Shown piece after piece: positions 19,109 to 28,032 of a stretch of DNA of 64,000 bases. A program made the translations under genes and the position numbers. This DNA is from Pseudomonadota bacterium. GTDB taxonomy: Bacteria > Pseudomonadota > Gammaproteobacteria > Burkholderiales > Burkholderiaceae_C. The notes beneath the pieces were generated by a model. It was not told where the DNA came from, searched no databases, and saw only the letters and a list, made by a program, of their open reading frames with translations. Positions within the stretch are counted from its first letter, which is position 1. The number at the start of each line of letters is the position of its first letter. The DNA lies in the NCBI GenBank assembly GCA_022566735.1, contig JADFIG010000003.1, forward strand, positions 157,521 to 221,520, written 5' to 3'.

Positions 19109-19744
19109 ATGCTCCACCGCCTCACCCTGCCCGTCACCGCCTTCGAACAGAACTGCTCGCTCATCTGGTGCGACGCCACCCACGAGGCCGCGCTCATCGA
19201 CCCGGGTGGCGACATGGCCAAGCTGCTGCAGGCCGTCGAAGAGCGCGGGCTGACGCTCAAGGCCGTGTGGCTGACGCACGCCCACATCGACCACGCCGGC
19301 GCCACCGGCACGCTGGCGCGCACCCTGCAGTTGCCGGTCATCGGGCCGCACCAGGGCGACCAGTTCTGGATCGACGCGCTGCCTCAGCAAAGCCAGATGT
19401 TCGGCTTCCCGCAGGCCGAGCCCTTCGTCCCGACGCGCTGGCTGCACGATGGCGACGAGGTCGGCATCGGCCAGGAAACCCTCAAGGTGCTGCACTGCCC
19501 CGGCCACACGCCGGGCCACGTCGTGTTCTTCCATGCGCCCACGGGCCATGCCTTCGTGGGCGATGTGCTGTTCGCGGGTGGCATCGGGCGCACCGACTTC
19601 CCCGGCGGCAACCACGCCGAGCTGATCCACGCCATCACGCACAAGCTGCTGCCGCTGGGCGATGGCGTCACCTTCACGCCTGGCCACGGCCCGGAAAGCA
19701 CCCTGGGCGAAGAGCGCCGCTTCAACCCCTTCCTGCCGCGCTGA
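19109..19744 (+). CDS. Metallo-beta-lactamase-fold hydrolase (glyoxalase II-like)
   Basis: A 211-residue cytosolic hydrolase. The metal-binding motif THAHIDHAG (about residues 54-62) is followed by CPGHTPGH, the bridging Asp in FVGDVLFAGGIGRTD, and a last His in TPGHGPEST. The length and the FPGGNHAELIHAI segment match the short YcbL-like group of glyoxalase II relatives, which lack the C-terminal glutathione-binding domain of true GloB. The substrate is therefore uncertain, possibly a thioester. The start at 19109 is where similarity begins; the frame is open further upstream. Confidence 0.88.
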   Translation: MLHRLTLPVTAFEQNCSLIWCDATHEAALIDPGGDMAKLLQAVEERGLTLKAVWLTHAHIDHAGATGTLARTLQLPVIGPHQGDQFWIDALPQQSQMFGFPQAEPFVPTRWLHDGDEVGIGQETLKVLHCPGHTPGHVVFFHAPTGHAFVGDVLFAGGIGRTDFPGGNHAELIHAITHKLLPLGDGVTFTPGHGPESTLGEERRFNPFLPR

Positions 19745-19774
19745 CTGGCACGGCGCCGAGCCGCGTCACACGCG

Positions 19775-20281
19775 ATGGACGTCCACTTCATCACCCCGCG
19801 CCAGAACGCGCTGGTCTACATCGTCAAGATCCTGTCAGGCACGCTGCTGTCCTGGTTCGGCCTGCGCGCCGTCGGCATCGCCGAGCCCTACTGGGCGGTG
19901 ATCTCGGTCATCATCGTCACCGAGCCGGACTTCTCTGTGGCGCGCGCCAACTTCCGCGCCCGCCTCATCAACACGCTCAGCGGCAGCGCCATCGCCTTCC
20001 TGACCCTGGTGGTGCTGGGCGGCACGTTCTGGGCCATGCTCACCGCGCTCATCGTGGCCGTGCTGGTGGCCATGCTGTGGAGCGGCTACCCCAGCAACTG
20101 GCGGCTCGGGCCGATCACGGTGGTGATCCTGATGTCGGCCGCGCTCCAGGGGCAAGGCCCCCAGCAGGAGCTCAACCTGGCCCTGCTGCGCGTGGCCGAG
20201 GTGCTGGCCGGCAGCGCCGTGGCCCTGCTGCAGGCCCTGATCTACTCGCGGCTGCTGTCGCCGCGCCCCCCGGCGCCCTGA
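19775..20281 (+). CDS. FUSC-family inner-membrane protein
   Basis: A 168-residue membrane protein with about five segments (LVYIVKILSGTLLSWFGL, PYWAVISVIIVTEPDF, LINTLSGSAIAFLTLVVLG, AMLTALIVAVLVAMLW, VAEVLAGSAVALLQALIY). The PYWAVISVIIVTEPDF segment followed by repeated Arg-Asn matches the fusaric-acid-resistance-like (FUSC) module, usually part of efflux systems for aromatic acids. It is a short single-module version without the large soluble domain. It follows the metallo-hydrolase by 30 bases, and its 3' end overlaps the convergent DUF2917 gene by 40 bases. Confidence 0.75.
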   Translation: MDVHFITPRQNALVYIVKILSGTLLSWFGLRAVGIAEPYWAVISVIIVTEPDFSVARANFRARLINTLSGSAIAFLTLVVLGGTFWAMLTALIVAVLVAMLWSGYPSNWRLGPITVVILMSAALQGQGPQQELNLALLRVAEVLAGSAVALLQALIYSRLLSPRPPAP

Positions 20282-20661
20282 AGCCCCCAGCGGCCCATCC
20301 CGCGGCCGGGCAGGCGGTGCCGCTCGACGTGGCAGGCGCAGGCGCCAAAGGCCTGCACCACCACCGGGCCGCCGCGCGTGGCCACGAAGCCCGCGCCGGG
20401 CTGCACGATGTGGTCCCGCGGGTCGCCCGTCCGGGTCAGCCACAGGCCGCCCACGCGCACCCGCAGCACCTCCCCGCGCCGCAGGCTCAGGCGCAGCACC
20501 TGGCCCGCCGCCAGGACATGGGACACGCCTGGCGGCGGCGCCACGCCCGGTGAGCAGCGCATCGCCCAGTCCCGGACCGCCAGGCACAGCAAGGACAGCG
20601 GCGCACCGACCAGGCGCCAGGCAGTGGCGGATGGGGTGGCGGACGGGGTGGCGATCGGCAT
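20242..20661 (-). CDS. DUF2917 domain protein
   Basis: A 139-residue protein with the DUF2917 pattern in the C-terminal half: LAAGQVLRLSLRRGEVLRV, WLTRTGDPRDHIVQPGAGF, then VVVQAFGACACHVE. The fold is probably a small cupin-like beta barrel. The N-terminal 25 residues are Ala/Thr/Pro-rich. The ATG at 20661 is preceded by GGAGGA at good spacing. It lies opposite the MocR-type regulator, and the shared upstream region carries direct repeats, so it is probably a target of that regulator. Function is unknown. Confidence 0.75.
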   Translation of the reverse strand: MPIATPSATPSATAWRLVGAPLSLLCLAVRDWAMRCSPGVAPPPGVSHVLAAGQVLRLSLRRGEVLRVRVGGLWLTRTGDPRDHIVQPGAGFVATRGGPVVVQAFGACACHVERHRLPGRGMGRWGLQGAGGRGDSSRE

Positions 20662-20763
20662 GGCAGGGTCCTCCAGCAAGGCACCCACCTTAGGACGAGG
20701 CCGCGGGCGGCAACAGTCACAGTGCCCCGCCAGCTGCCACGGCACAGCGCCACCGGCGCGCGG

Positions 20764-20807
20764 TCTGTGCCGGTCAAGCGCAAACGCATCTGTGCTGGTC
20801 AGGCACA
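20764..20807. promoter_or_regulatory. Direct repeats, candidate MocR operator
   Basis: TCTGTGCCGGTCAAGCGCA (20764-20782) and TCTGTGCTGGTCAGGCACA (20789-20807) match at 16 of 19 positions and start 25 bases apart. They lie 41-84 bases upstream of the MocR-type gene and on the far side of the DUF2917 start. Regulators of this family are known to bind directly repeated sites. Confidence 0.55.
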
Positions 20808-20847
20808 CACAAGTCCGTACAGAATGGTTGCACGCCGAAGCCATCCC

Positions 20848-22275
20848 ATGCACGCTCACGCCGACACCCTCTACCTGAAGATCGCCGATGCCATGGCGCG
20901 CCAGATCCGCACCGGCACGCTGCCGCGCGGTGAACGCATCCCCTCGGTGCGCAACCTGGCCAGCCAGCACGGGGTGTCGCAGTCGACGGTGGTGCAGGCC
21001 TACCGCACGCTGGAAGATGCCCGCCTCATCGAGGCCCGCCCGCGCTCGGGCTATTTCGTGGCCGCGCGCCCGCCGCCGTTGCCCGAGCCGGACACCTCGC
21101 GCCCGCCACGCCGCTCGGTGAGCGTGGGCATCAGTGAGCTGGCCACCAAGATGATGAGCCTGGCCCACCACCCGGACTACGTCTCCTTCGGTGCGGCCTG
21201 CCCCGAAGCTGCGCTGTTCGCGCAGGAGCGCGTGCGCCGCGCCGTCAGCCGCGCCACCCAGCGCCACCGCGGCACGCTGTGCCAGTACCCCTTCGGGCCC
21301 GGCGACGAGTCGCTGCGCCGCGCCATCGCGCGCCACGCGCTGCGCATGGGTTGCCACATCGATGCCGACGACGTCATCGTCACCAGCAGCTGTCTGGAGT
21401 CGATCACGCTGTGCCTGCGCACCGTGACCAAGCCGGGCGATGTGGTGGCGCTGGAATCGCCCACCTACTACGGCTTCCTGGAGATCCTCGAAAGCCTGGG
21501 GCTGCGCGCGCTCGAAATCCCCACCCACCCGCGCACCGGCCTCTCGCTGGACGCGCTGCAGCTCGCCCTGGACACCCAGCCCATCAAGGCGCTGCTGGCC
21601 GTGCCCACGCTGTCCAACCCGATCGGCGCGAGCATGCCGGTGGCCGAGCGCAAGCGCCTGGTGCAGATGCTGGCGCGCCACAAGGTGCCCATGGTCGAGG
21701 ACGTGCTCTACAACGACCTGTGCGAGGACGACGACCGCCGCCGCGCGGTGCAGTCCTTCGACACCGCCGGCCAGGTGATGCTGTGCGGCTCGTTCAGCAA
21801 GACGATCGCGCCGGGCCTGCGTCTGGGCTGGATCGCCGCGCCCGCCTGGACCGAGCGCCTGCAGCGCCTGAAGGCCGCCACCAGCGGCAGCGAGACGGTG
21901 ATGCTGCAACGCGCCCTGGCCGACCTGCTCACCCAGCCGGGCATCGAGGCCGGCTACCGGCAGCTGCGCGGCGTGATCGCGGCGCGGGTGGACGAGGCGC
22001 GCGCGCTGATCTCACGCCACTTCCCCAAGGGCACGCGCGTGACGGCGCCGGCCGGTGGCTTCATTCTGTGGCTGGAATTGCCCGGCGACATCGACAGCAT
22101 CGCGCTGTTCGAAGCCTGTCTGGACGAGCACATCTGCATCGCCCCGGGCGGGCTCTTCAGCGCCACCGACCGCTTCCGCCACTGCATGCGCCTGGGGCTG
22201 GGCGGCAAGTGGGGCGAGGCCGAACGGCGTGCGCTCAAGCGGGTGGGGCAGCTGGTGGGTCGACTGGCGGGGTGA
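20848..22275 (+). CDS. MocR-type transcriptional regulator (GntR HTH plus aminotransferase fold)
   Basis: A 475-residue regulator. Residues about 5-75 are a GntR winged helix (LYLKIADAMARQIRTG, IPSVRNLASQHGVSQSTVV). Residues about 100-470 are a class I aminotransferase-like domain with the PLP lysine in GSFSKTIAPGLRLGWI and the ring-contact motif TLSNPIGASMP (a variant of NPxG). Such proteins sense PLP-linked amines or amino acids and act as dimers on DNA. I chose the ATG at 20848 because the HTH starts there; the frame is open further upstream. It is divergent from DUF2917, with direct repeats between them. Confidence 0.9.
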   Translation: MHAHADTLYLKIADAMARQIRTGTLPRGERIPSVRNLASQHGVSQSTVVQAYRTLEDARLIEARPRSGYFVAARPPPLPEPDTSRPPRRSVSVGISELATKMMSLAHHPDYVSFGAACPEAALFAQERVRRAVSRATQRHRGTLCQYPFGPGDESLRRAIARHALRMGCHIDADDVIVTSSCLESITLCLRTVTKPGDVVALESPTYYGFLEILESLGLRALEIPTHPRTGLSLDALQLALDTQPIKALLAVPTLSNPIGASMPVAERKRLVQMLARHKVPMVEDVLYNDLCEDDDRRRAVQSFDTAGQVMLCGSFSKTIAPGLRLGWIAAPAWTERLQRLKAATSGSETVMLQRALADLLTQPGIEAGYRQLRGVIAARVDEARALISRHFPKGTRVTAPAGGFILWLELPGDIDSIALFEACLDEHICIAPGGLFSATDRFRHCMRLGLGGKWGEAERRALKRVGQLVGRLAG

Positions 22276-22288
22276 CCGGCCCGCCCAC

Positions 22289-23230
22289 TCACTCGGCCGA
22301 ACCCAGGCGCACCGTGCCCCGGCCCCACAGGCCCAGCGGCAGCGGCTGGCCCAGGTAGGCGCCGGTCTTGGCGGGCGCGTCGTAGCGCACATCGGGCTTG
22401 GCGGCGCGCTCGTACAGCGGCATCACCTTGGAGAGGTTCTGCTCGATCTCGTTGATGCGGGTGCTGCCCGACGGGTGGGTGGACATCCACTGCGGCGGTG
22501 CGCCCTTGGCCGCCGAGCTCATCTTGCGCCACAGGCTGATGCCGGCGCGCGGGTCGTAGCCGGCGCGCGCGGCCAGCTCCATGCCGATCAGGTCGGCCTC
22601 GGACTCGTCTTCCCGGCTGAACTTGAGCGTCAGCAGCTGGCCGCCCATGTTCAGCAGCGAGTCGCCCAGCGCGCCCAGGCCGAAGAAGCCGGAGATCAGG
22701 TTGGCGCCCAGGCGGGTCGCGGCGCCCTTGCCCATGCGTTCGCGGGCGTGCTCGCGCAGGGCGTGGGCGATCTCGTGGCCCATGACCATGGCGACCTCGT
22801 CGTCGGTCAGCTGCAACTGGTCGAGGATGCCGGTGTAGAACGCGATCTTGCCGCCGGGCATGCAGAAGGCGTTGAGCTCTTTCGAGTTCAGCACCACGAC
22901 CTGCCACTGCCACTGCCCGGCACGGCGGTTCCAGGGCAGGCTGTAGGGAATGATGCGCTTGGCGATCGCCCGCAGGCGAACGACCTGCGGGTGGTTGTCC
23001 GGCAGCAAGGCGCGCTGGTTGCGGGCCTCCTGCACCAGTTGGCCGTACTGCTGCTGGGCGGCGGCCTCGACCTGCTCGGCCGGCACCAGGCGGGTGAAGC
23101 CCGACTGCGAGCCCACCTCGACACCTTCGCGGGCCTGCGCCAGCGGTGCGGCCAGCCCCAGGGCGGCGGCCAGGCACAGCGCCAGCCAAGTGGAGGACGG
23201 GGACGAAGACGGGCCGGACGGTCGGGTCAT
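22289..23230 (-). CDS. M48-family periplasmic metalloprotease
   Basis: A 313-residue secreted zinc protease. Its signal peptide (STWLALCLAAALGLAAPLAQA) is followed by the M48 domain: LNAFCMPGGKIAFYTGIL, the zinc motif MGHEIAHALREH (HExxH), and the third ligand Glu in FSREDESEADLIGMELAARAGYDP. The C-terminal STHPSGSTRINEIEQNL is also typical. It has no TPR repeats, unlike BepA, so it resembles the LoiP/YcaL group of envelope quality-control proteases. The ATG at 23230 gives a proper signal peptide, although upstream in-frame starts exist. It is convergent with the MocR gene. Confidence 0.88.
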   Translation of the reverse strand: MTRPSGPSSSPSSTWLALCLAAALGLAAPLAQAREGVEVGSQSGFTRLVPAEQVEAAAQQQYGQLVQEARNQRALLPDNHPQVVRLRAIAKRIIPYSLPWNRRAGQWQWQVVVLNSKELNAFCMPGGKIAFYTGILDQLQLTDDEVAMVMGHEIAHALREHARERMGKGAATRLGANLISGFFGLGALGDSLLNMGGQLLTLKFSREDESEADLIGMELAARAGYDPRAGISLWRKMSSAAKGAPPQWMSTHPSGSTRINEIEQNLSKVMPLYERAAKPDVRYDAPAKTGAYLGQPLPLGLWGRGTVRLGSAE

Positions 23231-23341
23231 GGTGGTCGGGTCGATCAGGTCAGGGGCAGGGGCAAGGCGGCAGGAACAAGGAGGCTGGGCCATCGACGCA
23301 GCAGATGGGGTCAGGCGCCCCGCCTTCAATGCGTCAGCCCT

Positions 23342-24868
23342 TCAACGCGGCTCGGCGCCATCCAGCATACGCCGCACCGCAGGCAGCAGCATATAGGCCG
23401 GGAAAGACAGGAAAAACGTCAGCAGGAAGAAGGTCGCGTAGCCCATCTGCTCGACGCCCAGCCCCCCCGCCCAGCCCGCCACCGCCCGCGAGAAGGCGAA
23501 GATGGACGACAGGATGGCGTACTCGGTGGTGGCGCGCTGCTTGCTGGTGATGCCCATCAGGAAGGCCATGAAGGCGCCGGTGCCCAGGCCGCCGGTGAAG
23601 CTCTCGATGGCGCTGGCCACGTAGACCACCGCCTGATAGTGAGCGCTCACCTGCATGCCAGGATCGGTGTGCGGCACCAGCCAGGCCGCCAGGGTGTAGC
23701 CCAGGTTGGAGGCGGCCTGCGCCAGGCCCAGCACCCACAGGCCCTTGAAGATGCCGGCGCGGTCCACGTACCAGCCGCCCGCCAGCCCGCCGGCGATCGA
23801 CAGGCCCAGGCCCACGTTGACGCTGACCAGGCCGATCTGCGCCGGGGTGAAGCCGGCGTCCACCCAGAAGGGCTTGACCATGAAGCCCATGGCCGCATCG
23901 CCCAGCTTGAACAGCAGGATGAACACGAGCACCGCGAGCATGCCGGGGCGTGCCAGCAGGCCGACCCAGGCGCCGAACACCGGGCCGTCGGCCAGGGCCT
24001 GGGCGCGCGGGTGGCGGGCGGCAACCACCATCAGGCTGGCGCCCAGCAGCATCAGGCCCACGGGCACCGCGCCCTTGAACCACCAGGTGCCGCTGACGGC
24101 CTGCACCGCCGTCCAGCCCGCGGCCTTCGCGCAAGGCCCCAGCACCGGCCACAGCAGGCCCGCCAGCACCAGGCCCAGGGCCAGCAACCACAGCGGCTGG
24201 GCCTTCAGGGCCGACCACTCGTCGGCCACGGCCCCTTCGGCACGCGGCGGCCGGGGCGGCTGCGCCGGCGCCATCAGCACCATGGCGGCGTTGCCCAGCA
24301 TCAGCAGCCCGCCCAGGCCGTAAGCCGCGGCCCAGGCCGGTTGCCCCGGCGTGCCCAGCCAGCCGGCGGCCACCAGCATGCCGCCCGCGGCCAGCATGCC
24401 CACGCGGTAGAAGCCGATGCGCAGGCCGTTGGCCACGCCGTACTGGTCTTTGCGCAGCAACTCGATGGTGTAGCCGTCGGTGGCGATGTCGTTGGTGGCC
24501 GACAGCACCGTGAAGGCCGCCAGCAGCACCCAGGGCCAGCTGGCGCCAGCGCTCAGGGCCTCGGGCTGCCAGGCCAGGGCGCCCAGCACGCCCGCCATGC
24601 CGACGTTGGCCGCGGCCATCCACAGGCGGTGGCCGCGCCAGGCATCGACCAGCGGGGCCCAGAGGAATTTGACCGTCCACGCCAAACCCAGCAGGCTCAG
24701 CAGCCCGATTTCGGCCGTGCCCACGCCGGATTGCCTCATGTGCACCGGGAACAGGTCGAAAAACAGGCCCAGGGGCAGGCCCTCGGAGAAGTAGAGCAGC
24801 GCCACCCAGAACATCAGGCGGCGGTGGGCGGGAGGCCGCGGGGCGTCGGCAGGCGAGGTCGAAAACAT
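23342..24868 (-). CDS. ampG: AmpG-family muropeptide transporter
   Basis: Inner-membrane MFS permease that imports anhydro-muropeptides for cell-wall recycling. The 508-residue product has about 12-14 segments and family signatures: LLYFSEGLPLGLFFDLFPVHM near the N-terminus is split over residues 22-42, then WTVKFLWAPLVD, SATNDIATDGYTIELL (the AmpG DIAxDG region), GDAAMGFMVKPFW, and AFMAFLMGITSKQ with ATEYA-like TTEYAILSS. Most AmpG proteins have about 490 residues. It lies upstream of the M48 gene on the same strand, 111 bases apart. The role fits with mreBC and the M14 amidase elsewhere in the window. Confidence 0.88.
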   Translation of the reverse strand: MFSTSPADAPRPPAHRRLMFWVALLYFSEGLPLGLFFDLFPVHMRQSGVGTAEIGLLSLLGLAWTVKFLWAPLVDAWRGHRLWMAAANVGMAGVLGALAWQPEALSAGASWPWVLLAAFTVLSATNDIATDGYTIELLRKDQYGVANGLRIGFYRVGMLAAGGMLVAAGWLGTPGQPAWAAAYGLGGLLMLGNAAMVLMAPAQPPRPPRAEGAVADEWSALKAQPLWLLALGLVLAGLLWPVLGPCAKAAGWTAVQAVSGTWWFKGAVPVGLMLLGASLMVVAARHPRAQALADGPVFGAWVGLLARPGMLAVLVFILLFKLGDAAMGFMVKPFWVDAGFTPAQIGLVSVNVGLGLSIAGGLAGGWYVDRAGIFKGLWVLGLAQAASNLGYTLAAWLVPHTDPGMQVSAHYQAVVYVASAIESFTGGLGTGAFMAFLMGITSKQRATTEYAILSSIFAFSRAVAGWAGGLGVEQMGYATFFLLTFFLSFPAYMLLPAVRRMLDGAEPR

Positions 24869-25028
24869 GGCATCGATTGTAGAAACCCTGCCGCCAACCT
24901 GAGAAAGGCCCGACGAAGGCGGACTTATTTGCACCTTTTGGCCTCATCCATTCGGACAAGATGCCGATATCCCACATGGCCGGTGAAGGCAGGTGCCCCT
25001 GTCTCCGCCCCATCTCGCAGGAGTCAAG

Positions 25029-26918
25029 ATGAACTTTCGCACCAAAATCTGGATGCTGCCCATCAGCGCAGCTGCTGTCTTCGTGGTCGGTGTCAGCATC
25101 AGCTTCGTGGTGGGCAACCGCACGTCGGGCGTGCTCAGCCACCTGCGCGACGTCGACAACCCGCACATGGCCCATGTCCAGACGCTGGACCGCAGCTCCG
25201 AGCAGTTGCGCCTGACGCTGCAGACCGCCGCCGTGGAAGGCGATGTCGCCAAGCTCAAGGACACCGAGGCCATGGTCAGCGCCGCGCAGGACGCCGTGGC
25301 CCAGATGCGCAAGCTGCCCGAGAAAACCGCGATCGCCGAGGCCCTGGGCACGGCCTTCAACGACTACCAGACCTCCGCCATCGGCGCCACCCGCGCCCTG
25401 CTGACCCAGCAGCCCCCCGGCGACCAGGTCGGCAAGATGCAGTCCTCCCTGGCCACGCTGCAAAAGCTGCTCGACGAGCACAAGGCCGCCGCCAAGGCTG
25501 CCATCGACGAGGCCCAGACCTCCGCCACCAACGGCGTGGACACCAACCTGTGGGTGACCGTGCTGACCGGCGTGATCGTGCTGGGCGTGCTGGGCGCGGC
25601 CTCCGCGGCCGTCCTCAGCTCGGTGTGGAAGGACCTGGGCGACGAGCCCGCCGTGCTGCGCGACATGGTCAGCCGCATCGCCGACGGCCACCTCGACGTG
25701 CAATTGGAGCAGCGCGCCGGCGACACCCAGTCGCTGCGGGCCTCGGTGGCCGCGATGACGCACAAGCTGCGCGACACCATCAGCGTGATCCGCCTGGCCA
25801 CCGATTCCATTTCGACGGCCTCGTCCGAGATCGCCACCGGCAACCAGGACCTCTCCAGCCGCACCGAGCACACCGCCTCGAACCTGCAGCAGACCGCCAG
25901 CTCCATGGAGCAGCTGACCGGCACCGTGCGCCAGAGCGCCGACGCCGCCCGCCAGGCCAACCAGCTGGCCTCGGGTGCCGCCACCGCGGCCCAGCGCGGC
26001 GAGCACATCGTCTCGCAGGTCGTGGCCAACATGTCCGAGATCGATGGCGCCAGCCGCAAGATCACCGACATCATCACCGTGATCGACGGCATCGCCTTCC
26101 AGACCAACATCCTGGCGCTGAACGCGGCGGTGGAAGCCGCCCGGGCCGGTGAGCAGGGCCGTGGCTTCGCCGTGGTGGCCGGCGAGGTGCGCACCCTGGC
26201 GCAACGCTCGGCCAACGCCGCCAAGGAAATCAAGACCCTGATCAATGCCTCCAGCGAGAAGGTGGAGTCGGGCTCGAAGCTGGTGCAGGACGCCGGCTCC
26301 TCGATGGTGGAGATCCTGACCAGCGTGCAGCGCGTGTCGGACATCATCGGCGAGATCAGCGCCGCCTCGACCGAGCAGAGCCAGGGCATCGGCTCGGTCA
26401 ACCAGTCGGTGACCCAACTCGACCAGATGACGCAGCAGAACGCCGCGCTGGTGGAAGAGTCCGCCGCCGCCGCCGAAAGCCTGAAGGAGCAGGCCGCCCG
26501 CCTGGCCGCTGCCGTCGCCGCCTTCAAGCTGGGCCAGCACCGCGGTCACGCCGAGCCGGTGCTGCACAACGCCCCGGCCAGCCAGGAGGTCCCGAAGGCA
26601 GCGCCCTCGGTCACCCCCTCGTCCGCCCTGGCCAAGGCCCCGGTGAGCGCCAGGCCGGCCACCTCGGCCGCCACCTCGGTCATGGCCGACAGCAAGCCGC
26701 ACGAGGCCAAGCCGGTCGAGGCCGCCAAGCCTGCAACCCCGGCTGCAACCCCGACCGCCACAGCCCGCCGCAGCAGCCTGCCGACGCCCATCGCGGCCGC
26801 CGCCAAGGCCCCCCTGTTGAAGCCTGCCGTGGCCGGTGCCGCAGCCACCACGGTGGCCAGCGCCGCCAGCTTCACCCCGGCCAGCACGGCCGACGATGGC
26901 GACTGGGAAACCTTCTGA
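25029..26918 (+). CDS. Methyl-accepting chemotaxis protein with CheR-docking tail
   Basis: A 629-residue transmembrane chemoreceptor. An N-terminal membrane segment ([19 protein letters not shown]) is followed by a four-helix periplasmic ligand domain (residues about 35-175), then a second segment ([21 protein letters not shown]), HAMP, and the signalling hairpin with the near-invariant tip [20 protein letters not shown]. After the methylation helices there is a long Ala/Pro/Lys linker ending in the pentapeptide DWETF, similar to the NWETF tether that recruits CheR and CheB in enterobacterial Tar and Tsr. Start 25029 has an AGGAG-like site upstream. The ligand is unknown. Confidence 0.93.
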   Translation: MNFRTKIWMLPISAAAVFVVGVSISFVVGNRTSGVLSHLRDVDNPHMAHVQTLDRSSEQLRLTLQTAAVEGDVAKLKDTEAMVSAAQDAVAQMRKLPEKTAIAEALGTAFNDYQTSAIGATRALLTQQPPGDQVGKMQSSLATLQKLLDEHKAAAKAAIDEAQTSATNGVDTNLWVTVLTGVIVLGVLGAASAAVLSSVWKDLGDEPAVLRDMVSRIADGHLDVQLEQRAGDTQSLRASVAAMTHKLRDTISVIRLATDSISTASSEIATGNQDLSSRTEHTASNLQQTASSMEQLTGTVRQSADAARQANQLASGAATAAQRGEHIVSQVVANMSEIDGASRKITDIITVIDGIAFQTNILALNAAVEAARAGEQGRGFAVVAGEVRTLAQRSANAAKEIKTLINASSEKVESGSKLVQDAGSSMVEILTSVQRVSDIIGEISAASTEQSQGIGSVNQSVTQLDQMTQQNAALVEESAAAAESLKEQAARLAAAVAAFKLGQHRGHAEPVLHNAPASQEVPKAAPSVTPSSALAKAPVSARPATSAATSVMADSKPHEAKPVEAAKPATPAATPTATARRSSLPTPIAAAAKAPLLKPAVAGAAATTVASAASFTPASTADDGDWETF

Positions 26919-26969
26919 GCCCCACCTGAGCCGGCCCGGCTGAGACCCGGACGCCCCGCACGTCTCCCG

Positions 26970-27025
26970 CACGGTCCGCGACACCCCTGCCTTCGCAGCA
27001 GGCGGTGCGCGGACCGTGTTGCTTT
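26970..27025 (+). terminator. Intrinsic terminator after the chemoreceptor gene
   Basis: CACGGTCCGCG (26970-26980) pairs perfectly with CGCGGACCGTG (27008-27018). The loop contains a further CTGC/GCAG hairpin, and TTGCTTTT follows. It starts 51 bases after the chemoreceptor stop. Confidence 0.8.
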
Positions 27026-27130
27026 TGCCGCGTGGCGCCGCCGCGCCGGTGTCGCGTCCGACCGACGCTCCGCACGCGACCGAATTCGCCATGGGCCAAA
27101 TGGCCGACCCCGATGGGATGAACGCCGCGA

Positions 27131-28018
27131 ATGGGTGATACGCTGCCAGCCCACCGACCCCGAGCCGTTGCCGCCGTGCCGCCCCTGTCCACCCCGTCGC
27201 CCCTGCGGTTCGCCGCCAACCTGTCCTGGCTGTACACCGACCTGCCCTTCCTGGACCGGTTCGCGGCGGCCGCCCGCGACGGGTTCACAGGCGTGGAGTG
27301 CCTCTTCCCGCACGAACACCCGCTGCCCGAGATCCAGGCCCGCCTGCGCGACCTGGGCCTGAGCCTGGTGCTGTTCAACGCCGAACCCGGCGACTGGGCC
27401 GCCGGCGAACGTGGCCTGGCCTGCCTGGACGGCCGCGAAGACGACTTCCGCCGCAGCACCGTGGCCGCGCTGGCGCGCGCCTGCGCCCTGGACTGCCCGC
27501 GGGTGCACATCATGGCCGGCGTGCCGGAGGCGGTGGCAACCGGCACCGCCCCGGCGCAGGCCTGGGAACGCTGCGCCGAACGCCTGGCCTGGGCGGCCGA
27601 ACAGGCCCGCGCCCATGGCCGCACCCTGACCATCGAGCCCATCAACCCGCGCGACATGCCCGGCTACCTGCTGAGCCGCCAGGACCAGGCCCACGCGCTG
27701 GTGCAGCGCATCGGCTCCCCCCACTTGCGCGTGCAGATGGACCTCTACCATTGCCAGATCGCCGAGGGCGATGTCACCATGCGCCTGCGGCAGTGGTTGC
27801 CCACCGGCCAGGTCGCCCACCTGCAGATCGCGGGCGTGCCCGACCGCAGCGAGCCCGACCAGGGCGAACTCGACCACGCCTGGCTGTTCGACGAACTGCG
27901 CCGGCTGGGCTGGCAAGGCTGGATCGGCTGCGAGTACCGGCCTCGCGCCACCCCCCGTCCCGACGCCCCCGGCGCAGCCACCACGCAGGGGCTGGGCTGG
28001 ATGCGGCCATCCACATGA
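27131..28018 (+). CDS. Hydroxypyruvate isomerase-like TIM-barrel protein
   Basis: A 295-residue sugar-isomerase-fold protein of the Hyi/OtnI type. Landmarks: FAANLSWLYTDLPFLDRFAAA near residue 30, the turn DGFTGVECLFPHEHP, the metal-binding Glu in TIEPINPRDMPGY, MDLYHCQIAEGD, HLQIAGVPDRSEPDQGEL and WIGCEYRP. The family isomerises hydroxypyruvate to tartronate semialdehyde, or 2-oxo-tetronates. About 25 N-terminal residues have no family match, so a GTG at about 27176 may be the real start. It is followed 14 bases later by an alpha/beta hydrolase gene. Confidence 0.85.
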   Translation: MGDTLPAHRPRAVAAVPPLSTPSPLRFAANLSWLYTDLPFLDRFAAAARDGFTGVECLFPHEHPLPEIQARLRDLGLSLVLFNAEPGDWAAGERGLACLDGREDDFRRSTVAALARACALDCPRVHIMAGVPEAVATGTAPAQAWERCAERLAWAAEQARAHGRTLTIEPINPRDMPGYLLSRQDQAHALVQRIGSPHLRVQMDLYHCQIAEGDVTMRLRQWLPTGQVAHLQIAGVPDRSEPDQGELDHAWLFDELRRLGWQGWIGCEYRPRATPRPDAPGAATTQGLGWMRPST

Positions 28019-28032
28019 AAGGAGTACACGTC

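Noticed and set aside
22055..26152. 1365-codon open frame on the plus strand
   Set aside because: It covers the M48 protease and AmpG genes in antisense and the chemoreceptor in the wrong frame. Its sequence is Arg/Gln/His-rich with no domain.
23334..27092. 1252-codon open frame on the minus strand
   Set aside because: It runs antisense to the chemoreceptor and overlaps ampG out of frame; Gly/His/Leu-rich shadow sequence.
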